Below, piece after piece: positions 23,741 to 34,619 of a DNA stretch of 64,000 nucleotides (position 1 is its first letter; each line of letters opens with the position of its first letter). The notes beneath the pieces are model-generated. The model saw nothing but the letters and a program-made list of their open reading frames with translations, had not been told where the DNA came from and searched no databases. A program made the position numbers and the translations under genes. The DNA is taken from NCBI GenBank assembly GCA_034440615.1, contig JAOTOM010003986.1:62001-126000 (forward strand), in the 5' to 3' direction. The stretch is from Ashinkailepas kermadecensis (lineage: Eukaryota > Arthropoda > Thecostraca > Neolepadidae).

Positions 23741-23981
23741 ATTGTTGGCATGCTCTTGATTTCTGGGGTCCGCTATCTTCTCCTAGGTGACTCCTTCTTC
23801 GAAGTCGGGGCCTCCTCTCACGTCTTGGAGGCCTCCTCTCATGTCTCGTCGGCCTCCTTGCTCACTTTTTTTCTGTGCATTTCCGGATAGGGGCCTCCTC
23901 AAATTTCAGGGGGGGGCGCCCCCCAGTCTCACGACAGGGGGGGCGACTGTCCCCTCTGCCCCCCCGGTGGCGACGCCCTTG

Positions 23982-25047
23982 GGAGATGGTCTGCCACGTG
24001 GAATTGGTAAGTCGCTGTTTGTTGATGACGTTGGAGTTTGGTCCTCGGCATCACGCACATCATCACTGTCGAGACAGTTGCAGCTCGCGGTCTCCCATCT
24101 TGAGAGGTGGAGTATTGTAAATGGCTTCCGTCTCTCCAAGACCAGGACGGTAGCAATGCACTTTTTCCGGCGTCGAAACTGTCACAACCCAAACATTCAG
24201 CTCTACGGACATGATATTTCTTTACAACGGACAGCGTAAAGACAGTTGGGCGTCCTATTCGACAGTTGCATCATGTATAAAAGCCACCTCCAAGTACCAC
24301 GTGAATCATGCGGTAGATCTTTAAACCTTATGAAGTTCTTGACTAGGACAACGTACGGATCGGACAAAATCACCCTGTTGCGCCTATATCAATCACTCAT
24401 ACGATCCAAACTTGATTATTGTTGCTTTGTCTATGACTCGGACAGCAACTCAAACAAGCGCATACTGGACACCATTCACCATGCGGCCTTGAGAATCCCT
24501 ACAGGAGCATTTCGAACTTCTCCAATCGCGAGTCTCCTTGCGAAAGCTCATGAGCCGCCATTATCGATGAGAAGGACCAAACTCGGACTGCGCTACGCTT
24601 GTAAGTTAAAGCATTTTCCCACACACCCAGCTTACGAGTCCGTGTTTTCCACTCGGACACAAGAGATGTTCCAGCAGCGACGAGGCACTACTTTGAACCC
24701 TTTCTGTCTCCGCATACGGGAGTTGCTGCAGAAGAGCAGCATTCGCCTGCGCAGCACCATGAGGGTGGAAATTATACCCACTCCGCCTTTGGAGCTGACT
24801 CCACCTATGATTGACATTGACTTGGCGAACCATCACAAAGCGAAGGTTATACCAGAACTGTTCCGCATGAAAGCCCTGGAACACCTGGAAGCTTACCGTG
24901 GATGTGTTCTTACTTACACTGACGGTTCAAAGACAGAAAGTGGCGTGGGGTGTGCTTTCGTGAGTGGCTCTAGCACAAGGACGTTTGCACTGCCTGCACA
25001 CGCATCCGTGTACACCGCGGAATTGATTCCGATCCAAAAAGCGCTGT
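23982..25047 (+). pseudogene. LINE ORF2 piece: RT C-terminal half and RNase H start
   Basis: Continues the RT broken at 18109: DGLPRGIGKSLFVDDVGVW (FVDD motif), RQLQLAVSHLERW, then a TAA stop at 24237-24239 and QLGVLFDSCIMYKSHL. The thumb and connection follow without stops (LIRSKLDYCCFVYDSDSNSN; GAFRTSPIASLLAKAHEPPL), then RNase H TYTDGSKTESGVGCAF and YTAELIPIQKAL. At 25047 it is interrupted by the full-length LINE and resumes at 31604 with CFIEVG. Confidence 0.9.
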
Positions 25048-25676
25048 CTCCCGCAGTGGGGTCAGCCTCGTTGCTCGGCTGGCTAGAGAAATGGCGCTCT
25101 CTCGGGTTACCACAGCCTCACTCGTCTTTCCATCCATACGCTCCCATCCCAATGCCCATCTCATCTCAACATCCATGTCCTTCACCTGGCCCTACAACAC
25201 GAACTCTCCCTATGATGAGCAGGTAGGAAACTTCCCCGGTCCTGCCCACCAGCTCAGTTTTATCGGGGTAGCCGCGCCCCCTCGGCCCGCCCCCGGGGTT
25301 GACGGAGTCCTGGAGGTTGAGGTCCCCCGTCGCACGGTGCTAGTTGTGACGGGGACAAACACACCTCTTTGGTCCCGATATCCCGGAGGGGCGGGCGGTC
25401 CCGTGGGGCCTCACGCGGGCCAAGTGGCTGGTCGCCTCGGGCCGGGGACCTGGGATTCTTCCCAGTGTCTGCCGGCCCGGCCGGCTGGGGTCAAGGGGTG
25501 GGCGGTGCTGGATCCCGGTCGGGGTGGTGAGTCTCTCTCTCCCGGCCGGGCGAAGGCGCCGCCTGCCCCGTATAGCTCGGCGGATGTTTGACGTCCTGCT
25601 GTCACTGCAGTAGGCGTCCCCCCTGTAGGGCCCTTTGCGGTGGAATATCTCGCGGAGCCGAAACCAACACACTCTC
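25048..25676 (+). promoter_or_regulatory. LINE 5' UTR (conserved in four copies)
   Basis: 629 bp upstream of ORF1. Large parts recur at about 34620-35185, 40600-41185 and 48780-49036, with conserved GC-rich blocks such as gccgcgccccctcggcccgc and gaggttgaggtcccccgtcg. Non-LTR elements usually carry an internal promoter here; no specific initiator can be named. The first ~40 bp differ between copies. Confidence 0.6.
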
Positions 25677-27521
25677 ATGGATACATCAAACACTACTACT
25701 CCCCCAGGACCTTCGCAAGAGGTCCAAGCCACCGTAACATCGGGTGGCAATAAGACATCGAATCCAACCCCAGCAGAAGCATACCGTCGGTCTCCTTATA
25801 ATGTTACGAACGAGCGCGGGTCTCACATTACAAACACCTCTAGTGCCCCCCACCACGCTAGCCCAGCTAAGGCAAGGCTACCTGCTCCTCGAATACTTAT
25901 CTTGAAGTTTCGTGATCCCGAAAAATCTCTATCATCACTTTCACCATTCGAGCGTAAACGTGGCTGTGACCGTCTGGGAAACGTCGTCCCCTGCGAAAAA
26001 CTACGTGACGGAGGTGTGGAAGTCGAATTCAGTAACGCTGAGGACGCCAAGAGGACCCTTGAAGTTAATTAATTTAAATATTCCGTACGAGAGCATGGTG
26101 GGAGGCGCGAGGTTATGATACCGATATCGGTGGCACCTCACAACACAAAAAAAAACATTCAAAAGGGGTGATAACATGCTTTGAACTCAGAGATGTTCCC
26201 GAAGCAGAAATCGTTGACGGGTTGTCGGATTACGGTGTGATGGATGTAAGATGGATGGATGTAAGATGTAAGATGAGGACGAGACGAGGAGGTGAACTAC
26301 AAATGACCAACAACATTGTTCTGACTTTTAACTCGACTGACCTACCCGCCGCAGTATGCGTTGGGTACGTGAGGGTGAAGGTGCGTACGTTTGTCCCCAA
26401 CCCCATGCGATGCTTTAAGTGTCAAAGGTACGGTCATACAACACAGTATTGCCGCGGCCGCCCGACCTGTGGTAGGTGCGGTTCGTCAGGACACATAGGG
26501 GATAACTGCGCCTCCACACATGTGTGGTGTGTCAACTGCGGCCAGGGCCAGGTGCCGCACACCGCTTACGATAAGACCTGTCCAGCGCATATAAAGGAGA
26601 GAGATCATAGCAATTAAATGTTCAAAACAACTTACCTTTAGAGAAGCTCGAGAAGTATACGATGAAACCCACCCGAAGATTTCGTACGCAGAGAAGGCGA
26701 GAAGCACACGACCCGTTCCCCTACAGCAGCAGCCTACTAATGCTGCCCAGCTCTTATCCCAACTACGCAACCTATTGACATCTTTCGGCCTCACCTGTAC
26801 CCCTCTGCCGGAGCGGGGCCTACCATCCCCCTCTGCGGAGATGGGGCGCGCGGCCGATCCATACGACCCCTCAAGGAGCAAAGGGACCGACGAAACTGCA
26901 CTTCCAACACTTAATACGACCGAAACGCCCCCCACCGTGATGGAACCGATGGGATCTCGTTCCGAAACACCAAGAGAGAAGGCGGGGCTAGCCCAGTCCA
27001 CACCCACCCCTACTCCCCCGCCACCACCGAATATTTCGAGAGAGACCGACGTCGCTTCCAGACGGGTTCCGGTGGTCGCACCCTCTGCGGCTCGGCCGGA
27101 ACTCACGGTCAAGGTTCACCCGGGGGCTCCCGATATGGGGGCTTCTGGCCCTGCAGCCCGGACTGCGTCCAGGGACTCCTCGCCCAGCGCACGAGTAGGA
27201 GGACCGTCACCTAGAGGGACACCTCCACCATCACCAACTTCACGCGTCAGCCCTGCGATCACCGCAGAAACTGGAAAGGTGATGGGCCCGCCTCCTAGAG
27301 CGACACCTCCACCATCACCAGCTTCACTCGCGAACCCTGCGACTACGCAGCAGACTCTTAGGGTGATGGGTCCGCCTCCTATACCACCACGTGGTGGTGA
27401 GAAGGCGGCGCACTGGGACTCCCCTGCGACCGGACATAAGCGGCCACCCTCGTGGGCACCATCTCCACCGAGCGGGGGAGCTCCCAGATCCCGTCCGAAA
27501 TCGTCTTCATCTCTCTCATAG
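25677..27521 (+). pseudogene. LINE ORF1 (gag-like, CCHC zinc knuckles), broken
   Basis: ATG at 25677 (MDTSNTTTPPGPSQEV), conserved in position in the 35186, 41186 and 49037 copies. ORF1 proteins of this type bind the element RNA. An N-terminal conserved segment (LSPFERKRGCDRLGNVVPCE) is followed by VITCFELRDVPEAEIVDGLS. The knuckles are CFKCQRYGHTTQYC and CGRCGSSGHIGDNC (CX2CX4HX4C), then CVNCGQGQVPHTAYDKTC. The C-terminus (26775-27521) is Pro/Ser/Thr-rich. Damage: stop at about 26070, frameshift in the A9 run at about 26147, a tandem ggatggatgtaagat microduplication at about 26240-26270, and a stop/frameshift at about 26615. Confidence 0.88.
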
Positions 27522-27714
27522 TGTGTTGGTGTTACGTTTTACTGGCATTGATTATCCTTGGACGACCCTTATAGAAGGGAAGGAACGGAACACGATTTTT
27601 AAGTTGCCATCCAGTTTTACCCGATACATCCACGCACCTACTTTTGCTCTGGACCGTGGAGATAGTAAGAGCTGCCTACATGTGATGTTTCCACCCAACT
27701 TTAACCAATTTTAA

Positions 27715-30700
27715 ATGGATCGACCGCGGTCCATTTTACAATGGAACTGAAGGGGGCTGAGAACCAGTACCGAAGAGCTACAGGCACTCTTAAACCGCCA
27801 CTGCCCTGCGGTCATTTTCCTCCAAGAGACTAAGGTGACGCCGGGCTACTTTTTCAGCATAAAATGCTACTCAGTCTTTCGTGAGGATACGCACTGTGAC
27901 ACCAGTGCGCATGGCGGTGTGCTGCTGGCCGTCCACCATAGCTTAGCGGCACAGAGATTGGTGCTCCACTCCAAGCTGCAGGCTGTTGCAGTAAGAGGGC
28001 ATTTTAACCATCGCCTCATGTCTATTTGTTCTCTGTACTTGCCACCTGGTGCTGGGTTTCCAACCACTGAGTTACGACATTTGATGTTAGAGCTGCCCCC
28101 GCCGGTTTTAATACTAGGCGATTTTAACTCACACCATACAGCATGGGGATGCGAGGACATCAATGCACGAGGTCGGCTCTTGGAGTCTTTTATGCATGAT
28201 GAGTCCCTGTGTATTCTAAATACTGGCAAGCCGACGCACTTTACCCTGCCCTCCGGCCATACATCTGCTTTGGATCTTAGCCTGTGCAGTCTACAACTAG
28301 CACAACTTTTTGCCTGGTCCGTGGCTAATGACCCTCATGGCAGTGACCATTTTCCTGTGTGGCTGGAGTACCAGGACGGCGCAGTACTTGGAACTCGACC
28401 ACGCCGATGGAATTTCAAGAAGGCGGACTGGACAGCATATGAGGCACGATTAGAGGAGATCTTTTCCGCGCGGCCTGGAGTGACACCTATGTCAGTTGAG
28501 ACATTTACCAACGTACTCGTGCAGACCGCCACTTACTTCATCCCCCGCACCTCTGGTACTCCTCGTCGCGCTCCCGTCCCCTGGTGGACAGAGGAGTGCC
28601 GTCAGGCTATCCGGGAAAGACGACGAGCCTTCAGAACCTTCAACCGAAATAGTAATACGATCAACCTCATCGCCTTTCGACAAGCTCCGGCCATCGCACG
28701 GCGTACCATCCGGGAGGCAAAGCGTACCTCGTGGAGGGCCTATGTGACCAAACTAAATCGTTCCACACCCACGTCACGGAGCTGGTCGAGGATAAAGCGC
28801 ATCGCAGGACAATACAACTCGACCCCTTTGCCAGCACTACGGGTGGGTGGCAGAGACGTTACGCACCCGGTTGAGGTGGTAAACGAGATGGCTCGTACGA
28901 TATCCAACCGATGCCGCTGTAACAGTGGAGACAACTTATTCATACGTCGGAAAGCTGAATGTGAGAAACACCCATTGAACTTCTCCACCTCTGAGCAGCC
29001 CTGTTATAACGAGCCATTCATCATGACTGAGCTTAGTTCCGCTGTTGGAGGCCTTCGAAGCGTATCCGAGGGTCCCGACCTTGTACACAACGCCATGCCC
29101 AAGCATCTCCCAACACGTGCACTTGAAACCATGTTAGAGACCATAAATACACTTTGGGAGAAAGGCGACTTCCCATCCACCTGGCGCGATGCTACAATGA
29201 TACCAATTTTGAAACCAGGCAAGGATGCCTCAGACCCGGCGAGCTACCGACCCATTTCACTAACATCATCACTTTGTAAACTGATGGAGAAGGTGGTAAA
29301 TGTTCGTTTGACCTGTTTTTTGGAACGGTATGACATTTTAAGTAATGCACAGTGTGGTTTTATGAAAAACCGCAGCACCATCGACCATCTTTGAACTCTT
29401 GACACCGTGGTACGAACAGCTTTCCACCAGAATCGACATGTCGGTGCAGTATTTTTCGACATTCAAGGAGCCTATAACACAACTTGGCACTACGGCATTC
29501 TGAAGAAGGTCTTCAGATATGGAATTCGAGGTTCAATGGCTCACTTCCTTGAGAACCTTCTGTCCAAGCGCCTTTTTCGCGTACGCATCGGGAACTACTT
29601 GTCAGACAGGTATCCACAAATTTATGGAGTACCACAAGGAAGTGTGCATAGCGTGGCGCTGTTCGCCATCGCGATTAACGACATCGGCGACTCCCTTCCA
29701 CGTAGCATAGGCAGATCACTCTTTGTTGACGATGTAGCGATTTGGTGCTGTACATCCAGTGCACCTTCGATGGCACGACAGCTGCAGTTGGCGGTATCCC
29801 ACTTGGAAAAGTGGAGTTCCGAGAGTGGGTTTAGATTCTCGACTGCAAAAACAGTTGGCATGCACTTTTGTCGGCGCCGCCGGAACTGCCCGGACCCTGC
29901 CCTCCAGCTGTATGGTGAGCGAATTCCCTTCCGGCGAGTGACTCGATTCTTAGGAGTTATTTTTGACACTCGTCTTAATTACAAGGAACATTTTAAGACA
30001 CTTCGGGAGAAGTGTTTTACATCCATAAACCTGCTAAAAATGGTTGCACACACATCTTACGGAGGAGACAGGAAAACCATGTTACTGTTGTATCGCTCCC
30101 TCATTCGTTCAAAACTGGACTACGCGTGTTTTATATATGACAGCGCATGTGCAACAAGCAAGCGCTCACTGGACACTGTATACCACTCGGCGCTCCGCAT
30201 TGTGACCGGCGCTTTCCGCACTTCACCTTCTGCCAGCCTTCTGGCTGAAACTCACGAACCACCACTCTCGCTCCGCCGCGAAATGCTCGGGATGCGATAT
30301 GCCTGTAAGCTGCGCCAATTCCCTGGTCACCCCACATATTCGCATGTGTTCTCCCATCGACTCATTGCATCATTTGGTCGAGGACGCCTTCTGCATGCCA
30401 TTCCTTTTTGCGTTCGCATACGCAGGCTCTTCGAGGACAGTGGTATTCGACCGAAGGAAATTATGCAGTCCAATCTGATCCAAACGCCGCCATGGCAGGT
30501 GACTCCTCCTATAATATATGTCTTCCTCGGTTGGAAAGGACCATGCGACACCACAGTACCGTCTGTCATGTGCGCTAGAACACATAGCCTCGTTCGAGGG
30601 ATACGTCCCAACTGACATAGATGGATCCAAGACGGATGCTGGTGTGGGCAATGCATTTGTTACTGGGCCTCTGTCAAGATCCTTTTCCCTACCTCCACAT

Positions 30701-31438
30701 GCAACTGTTTACACTTCAGAGCTGATGGCGATCACAAAGGCCCTCAATTTTATTGAAGTGGGGCGGGATGCCTCGCATGTGATTTTTACCGACTTACTCA
30801 GCAGTCTCTGGGCGCTAAAACAGTTTAACCCACCTGACACCATTTTACAGGACGTTTTACGGCGTCTGGGATCACTGGCTCAAGCTGGGAAGACTATCGT
30901 CCTCTGTTGGATCCCGAGCCATGTCGGCATCGTGGGGAACGAGGCAGCGGATGCTGCTGCGAAGCGAGCAGCTCAAGCCCCATATATGCGATCTGTGCCG
31001 CTCCCCGCGAGGGAGTATGACCGTTCTATTGCGACCTTTGTTTTAAAAAAATGGCAGTCTAGTTGGGACACACTGCAAGACAATAAACTGCGAAAAATCA
31101 AGCCATGCCTTGGGGAGTGGCCCTCGTCCTACCGTAGGACGAGGAAAGACGAGGTCGTGCTTTGCCGCCGTAGGCTAGGGCACACCCACGCAACGCACCA
31201 CCATCTGCTCTGTGGGGAGGACAGGCCAAACTGCCCTCGATGTCACGCACCACTGTCAGTACGTCACGTTCTGATATCCTGTCCCCTGCTCGCCGATGCT
31301 CGAAGACGCCTTCTCGGAGTCGTGCAGTCTCCGTCTCTCCGTGAACTCCTGGGTGACCACTCACGCGTAGTAACCTCAGGACAACTGTTTCGCTTTCTTT
31401 CGGATGTAAAATTTAGAGCGATTTACACACCTCACTGA
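27715..31438 (+). pseudogene. LINE ORF2 (endonuclease-RT-RNase H), broken
   Basis: About 1240 codons. APE-type endonuclease: SILQWN*RGL (the usual Cys codon is TGA at 27748-27750), FLQETKVTPG, LILGDFNSHHTAWGC, GSDHFPVWL. RT: SYRPISLTSSLCKLMEKVVN, AQCGFMKNRSTIDHL then TGA at 29392-29394, FFDIQGAYNTTWHYG, GVPQGSVHSVALFAIAIND, LFVDDVAIW, FLGVIFDTRLNYKEHF. A frameshift lies near 30520. RNase H: DIDGSKTDAGVG, YTSELMAITKAL, FTDLLSSLWAL (the other copies have TDSLSS), CWIPSHVGIVGNEAADAAAK. C-terminus: CPRCHAPLSVRHVLISC, ending KFRAIYTPH. Two stops and one frameshift mean a relatively young but dead copy. Confidence 0.92.
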
Positions 31439-31591
31439 CATGTAGCATTATAAGCGTGGAATGCTCTGCCTGTATTTTGAAGGCTCGCATACTACTATTG
31501 GCATGAATCCTCTTAAGCTGTCCATCTAAAATTGTTATGGGCGCTGTATGACCAACGCAGTCGATGCGCCCGTAAGCCCAAATAACCAACC
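31439..31591 (+). other. LINE 3' UTR, terminal hairpin and AACC tail
   Basis: 3' UTR of about 95 nt after the TGA, then gttatgggcgctgtatgacc. A 6-bp stem forms between gggcgc (from about 31539) and gcgccc (to about 31571), and aagcccaaataaccaacc ends the element. The same hairpin occurs in at least twelve other places in the window. In comparable LINE families such 3' structures are recognised by the RT; that role is inferred here. Confidence 0.8.
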
Positions 31592-31603
31592 AAAAAGCGC
31601 TGT

Positions 31604-31896
31604 GCTTCATTGAAGTGGGGCATGAGAGCACTCACGTCATCGTCTCAGATTCTTTAAGCAGTCTACTTGCTCTGAAGTCCTTTTATCCTCGTGACCCACT
31701 TTTGCAGGAAATCGCTATCCGTCTTAATGCCCTCAGCCAGTCTGGAAAAAGCGTCACGCTGTGCTGGGTCCCCAGCCATGTGGGCATTATCAGAAACGAC
31801 ATGGCTGATGTGGCAACAAAAAGGGCAGCCGGTAGACCTTCTACCCGTGCACCCCCACTTCCTGCTACAAATCTTAATCAGACCATCAACGCATTC
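31604..31896 (+). pseudogene. LINE RNase H piece (end of the interrupted old copy)
   Basis: Continues in frame from 25047 across the inserted LINE: CFIEVGHESTHVIVSDSLSS, LCWVPSHVGIIRNDMADVAT. The usual GNE-x-AD motif is RNDMAD here, a sign of decay. It stops at NQTINAFK, where the right 224-bp repeat begins. Confidence 0.88.
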
Positions 31897-32152
31897 AAGT
31901 TTGGGCGCGCTGTCTGGCACCGTTATCCTGCTATCGCCGAAATAAAAAACACGAGAGAGGGGGATTCCCCCACCACAATTCCGGTCGAGCGAGGATTAAG
32001 TGCTAGTTTATATTGACCCTTGAATCCGAAAAGCACGATAAGAGAGAATACACAAAATAGGTCGCCTGAAAGCCCCTGCAGACCCCATTTTTATTTGGGA
32101 AGGAAGCCCCTTAATTCTTGGCCCCGAGAAGAATTTCGTCGCGACGCCACTG
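31897..32152 (-). mobile_element. Right 224-bp repeat fused to a hAT-like terminus
   Basis: 31897-32124 repeats 16798-17021. It continues to gaatttcgtcgcgacgccac tg ending at 32152. Read on the minus strand this is CAGTGGCGTCGCGACGAAAT, nearly the same as the left terminus of the 18110 and 36969 elements. So this block is probably one end of a related hAT-like element on the minus strand. No matching opposite terminus was found nearby. Confidence 0.65.
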
Positions 32153-32217
32153 CTCCCGCTCGTCTCTTCTACAGTACTATCAGCTATGCACACACACACA
32201 CGACACGCTGCACAAGT

Positions 32218-32295
32218 CCACTGTAAACTGTCAACTGTCGGCTGTCGACTTTCAACTGTCAACTGTCGACTGTCAACTGTCAACTGTCAACTGAC
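32218..32295. repeat. AACTGTC-type microsatellite
   Basis: About ten copies of a 7-mer (aactgtc / gactgtc / ggctgtc). A short CA run precedes it at about 32187-32200. Confidence 0.85.
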
Positions 32296-33647
32296 ACAAC
32301 ACACCACCGCAACACCACCAACAGTCGACATCACGACGCTGGTGGCGGGTTGGCAAAATTTAACAACAATTACAACGATTGGCTCATTCCCTTACATATA
32401 CATGGAGCCAATACATGGAGCAAATGGTCGGGCAATGCATGGAGGAAATGGCCGGCCAATACATGAAGGAAATGGAACACACGTGCACCATTCTGCAGTG
32501 GAGTGCTATTGGGTTAATGCAGGAACATCTGTGCCGGTAAACATACCTGGAAAACGGCACGTCCTCTTAATCAGTCTCCAAATGCATTGCACACTTTATT
32601 TTTGCACAGTTTTATTCGCACTGGAGCCCCAGCTGCGGGTTTCGGCACCACTTGTCGTTCAGACCTCTTCACCAGGAGCGTGTCGTACGGCAAAGCCGTC
32701 TTTGTTCCCTGTCGTGCAGTGACATGACATCGCACTTACGCTTGATGGGTATGAGCAAACACCTGCAGGCTTATCGTGTGTTTAGAGTGTTAAACAAATG
32801 AACAGTTATGCCGATAGCTAATGACACTCTTGTACTTCCGCAGTATTTTGCACACTTCTAATTTCTGCTACGCTCCATGCCTATGCTGATAAATAGGTGA
32901 GTCAGTTAGAGAAATACGCTCTTTCACTTCATTCGTTTCAAAAATACCAACCTTTGCACGCCGTTGTCGAAGTAGCTCCGCGAAGTATAATATTATTTCA
33001 GTGGTTATGATGCGATAATGGGACTGTTGGGACTGTTGGGACTAACTGATCTCCATCATCTGACCCTGGGGAATACCCATTCAATTCTGCTCCTGAATTT
33101 ACGAAGTGATGGAGGTGGCAGTTATGATAATAGTGCATGGGATGCCGTTTTTTGTTACCACAAAATGGCTGTAGCCCGCGGTCGTTAGGCGGAAGATATA
33201 GCTAATCCTAAAACGACCTTCCACGTGTCATGCTTTCCCAGATCTTTCAAAGAGTGGCTTCTGCACACAGTATTATGATCAGCCAGTATAAAGAACATGG
33301 AAGAAAGGTAGTGCTGAAGTTAATGATTTGCCAGATAAGCTGTGAAGTAATTATCCCAAAAGTGTACTTCGCAGAATAGAATGTTAGTTGTAAGGTGCGA
33401 CCTTCCGTCTCCTCAATGTAAAACCTAACACATTATACTTGTGGTCTTAAAAGTTGAATGATATGACGATTATGGACATAATGCAGAATGAAACTGCACA
33501 CAAAATAGTCATAGTATTTACAACCGTGTGAAACACATTAAAAGGGTCATGGTAATGTGCAATTGGGGTAGATTGTTGATGACAATGAAGCCTAACTCGA
33601 CGTTCAAGTGAAAACAGCTTTGCTATGTTTACTAACATTTCGGCTCT
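32296..33647. other. No gene recognised; short 27-bp triplicate at 32395-32475
   Basis: At about 32395-32475 three imperfect units of the form caatacatggagcaaatgg occur. The rest is unique AT-rich sequence with short frames only and no splice or coding signature. Confidence 0.35.
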
Positions 33648-33660
33648 GTCTTCACCAGTG

Positions 33661-33724
33661 TTGGTTGGTTGGTTGGTTGTTGGAGTTTAGGGGCGCATCG
33701 ACTGCGTCGGTCATGTAGCGCCCA
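33661..33724 (-). mobile_element. 64-bp LINE-tail-only insertion with 13-bp target duplication
   Basis: On the minus strand it reads tgggcgctacatgaccgacg, then the hairpin partner gcgccc, then an AACC repeat. That is only the terminal ~64 nt of the LINE/SINE 3' end. Direct repeats gtcttcaccagtg flank it at 33648-33660 and 33725-33737. It shows that integration with a target duplication can leave nothing but the 3' tag, by extreme 5' truncation. It is the only clear copy in this window on the minus strand. Confidence 0.93.
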
Positions 33725-33737
33725 GTCTTCACCAGTG

Positions 33738-34134
33738 TAAGTCAGTCGCGGACAATGCTGAAACTACATATACATCGACATGTGTCTCAGCAAACGTGTG
33801 CTACTGCCACGAAACGCTATGAAATGCAAACACCAAGTTATAAAATGCACTATTTTTCCGAAAATCATGCTCATTTATCGTTCTCCTTTATCTATCATAG
33901 CCGATTGTAGCCTCTCGTTGACCTGTGACGTTGAGCCCAATGTTCAGCATATGTTGAAGGTTGATGGATAATTACATAAAACAAAAAAAGTTTCGAGACA
34001 CGACATTTTCTGTCATGGGGCATAGAGGTACAAACGTAAAAACAGGTTCTTTTAAATAGCCTGACAGCATGAACCAGAATGGTTCAGCCTAGAAAATAGA
34101 GTTGTGTACACAGATCTTCAATTTCAACCGTGCC
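33738..34134. other. No gene recognised
   Basis: AT-rich unique sequence; no domain or repeat visible. Confidence 0.35.
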
Positions 34135-34215
34135 ATATAAATATATATATATAACATGGGGCCTATAAATATATGATGTGGAGCCGATAAATATATGATA
34201 TGGAGCCGAGAAATA
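34135..34215. repeat. AT-rich tandem repeat, ~27-bp unit
   Basis: Three units of the ataaatatatgatatggagc type preceded by a short TA run. Confidence 0.8.
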
Positions 34216-34294
34216 AGATAGTGACTGACATGTTCAGGTTCCTGTGGTGCTTGCCGTATCCAGAACGGGCAGTTTTCCGTCTTTTCGTCTTCGG

Positions 34295-34430
34295 GTGTAA
34301 GCTGTGTGGCAGTTCCACACCGCTAAGCTGGACGCGAGTGTAAACTGTATGGGAGTTCTACACCGTTGAGCTGGACGAGTGTATACACTGTATGGAAGTT
34401 CCACATCGTTGAGCTGGACGAGAATGCGAG
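34295..34430. repeat. ~50-bp tandem repeat, 3 units
   Basis: Units contain gtatggaagttccacatcgt tgagctggacgag with small changes. Confidence 0.8.
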
Positions 34431-34619
34431 TGCCGGAACATCGTGTTTCCTGTGTCCACCTTCGTCATCCTTTGACACTCTATTTAGGAGCTGACGCACA
34501 CAAGCACAAATGTCAATTGCAAGACCAGCTAATGCGTTTATGCATTGGCAACCCGTGGGAACATGCAGGAAGTGCAGCGTTCGCCAATAATCTTTCCATT
34601 GTTGGACTCACGTAATCTC

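Larger units (their letters stand above)
18110..23981. mobile_element. 5.87-kb nonautonomous hAT-like DNA element
   Basis: Left end CAGTGGCGTCGCCAC at 18110; right end cgacgcccttg at 23971-23981, which matches the inverted left terminus at 9 of 11 positions. It is flanked by 8-bp direct repeats gcagatgg (18102-18109) and ggagatgg (23982-23989), one mismatch apart. CA..TG termini with 8-bp duplications fit the hAT superfamily. It lies in the RT coding region of an older LINE, whose frame is restored on removal (NDVADG to DGLPRGIGK). No transposase frame is visible. The interior has a unique part (18.1-19.9 kb), a degenerate ~30-bp repetitive part (19.9-21.0 kb) and a 21-bp array (21.27-23.74 kb). 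The superfamily call rests on termini only. Confidence 0.72.
25048..31591 (+). mobile_element. Near-full-length 6.5-kb LINE with 12-bp target duplication
   Basis: The most complete LINE here. It is flanked by direct repeats aaaaagcgctgt (25036-25047 and 31592-31603). Order: 5' UTR, ORF1 (gag-like with zinc knuckles), ORF2 (APE-type endonuclease, RT, RNase H, Cys/His C-terminus), short 3' UTR, hairpin, AACC tail. Both ORFs carry several stops/frameshifts, so it is not autonomous. Its AACC tail and hairpin are the closest match to the SINE tails at 54.8 and 58.4 kb. Element length and EN-RT-RNase H order are typical of I-group LINEs. Confidence 0.92.
17028..31896 (+). mobile_element. Old LINE fragment interrupted by two insertions
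   Basis: Three collinear pieces of one LINE ORF2: 17028-18109, 23982-25047 and 31604-31896. Removing the hAT-like element (18110-23981) and the younger LINE (25048-31591) restores collinearity with other ORF2 copies. The fragment is truncated at both ends: it starts between the endonuclease and RT domains and stops within the segment after RNase H (NQTINAFK). Both ends abut direct copies of the 224-bp repeat. Confidence 0.85.

Noticed and set aside
21114..24239. Long ORFs (up to 305 codons) on both strands, seven-residue repeats
   Set aside because: A 21-bp unit equals seven codons, so frames stay open by default. Both strands and several frames are open together, and the array is inside a transposon.
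25091..25591. Independent 166-codon gene in the LINE 5' UTR
   Set aside because: Similar open stretches in the other 5' UTR copies differ in frame and end points, and there is no conserved protein pattern. It fits GC-rich UTR sequence.
16798..32124. LTR retrotransposon with 224-bp LTRs
   Set aside because: The interior is a truncated non-LTR ORF2. There are no TG..CA ends, primer binding site, protease or integrase, and no flanking 4-6-bp duplication.
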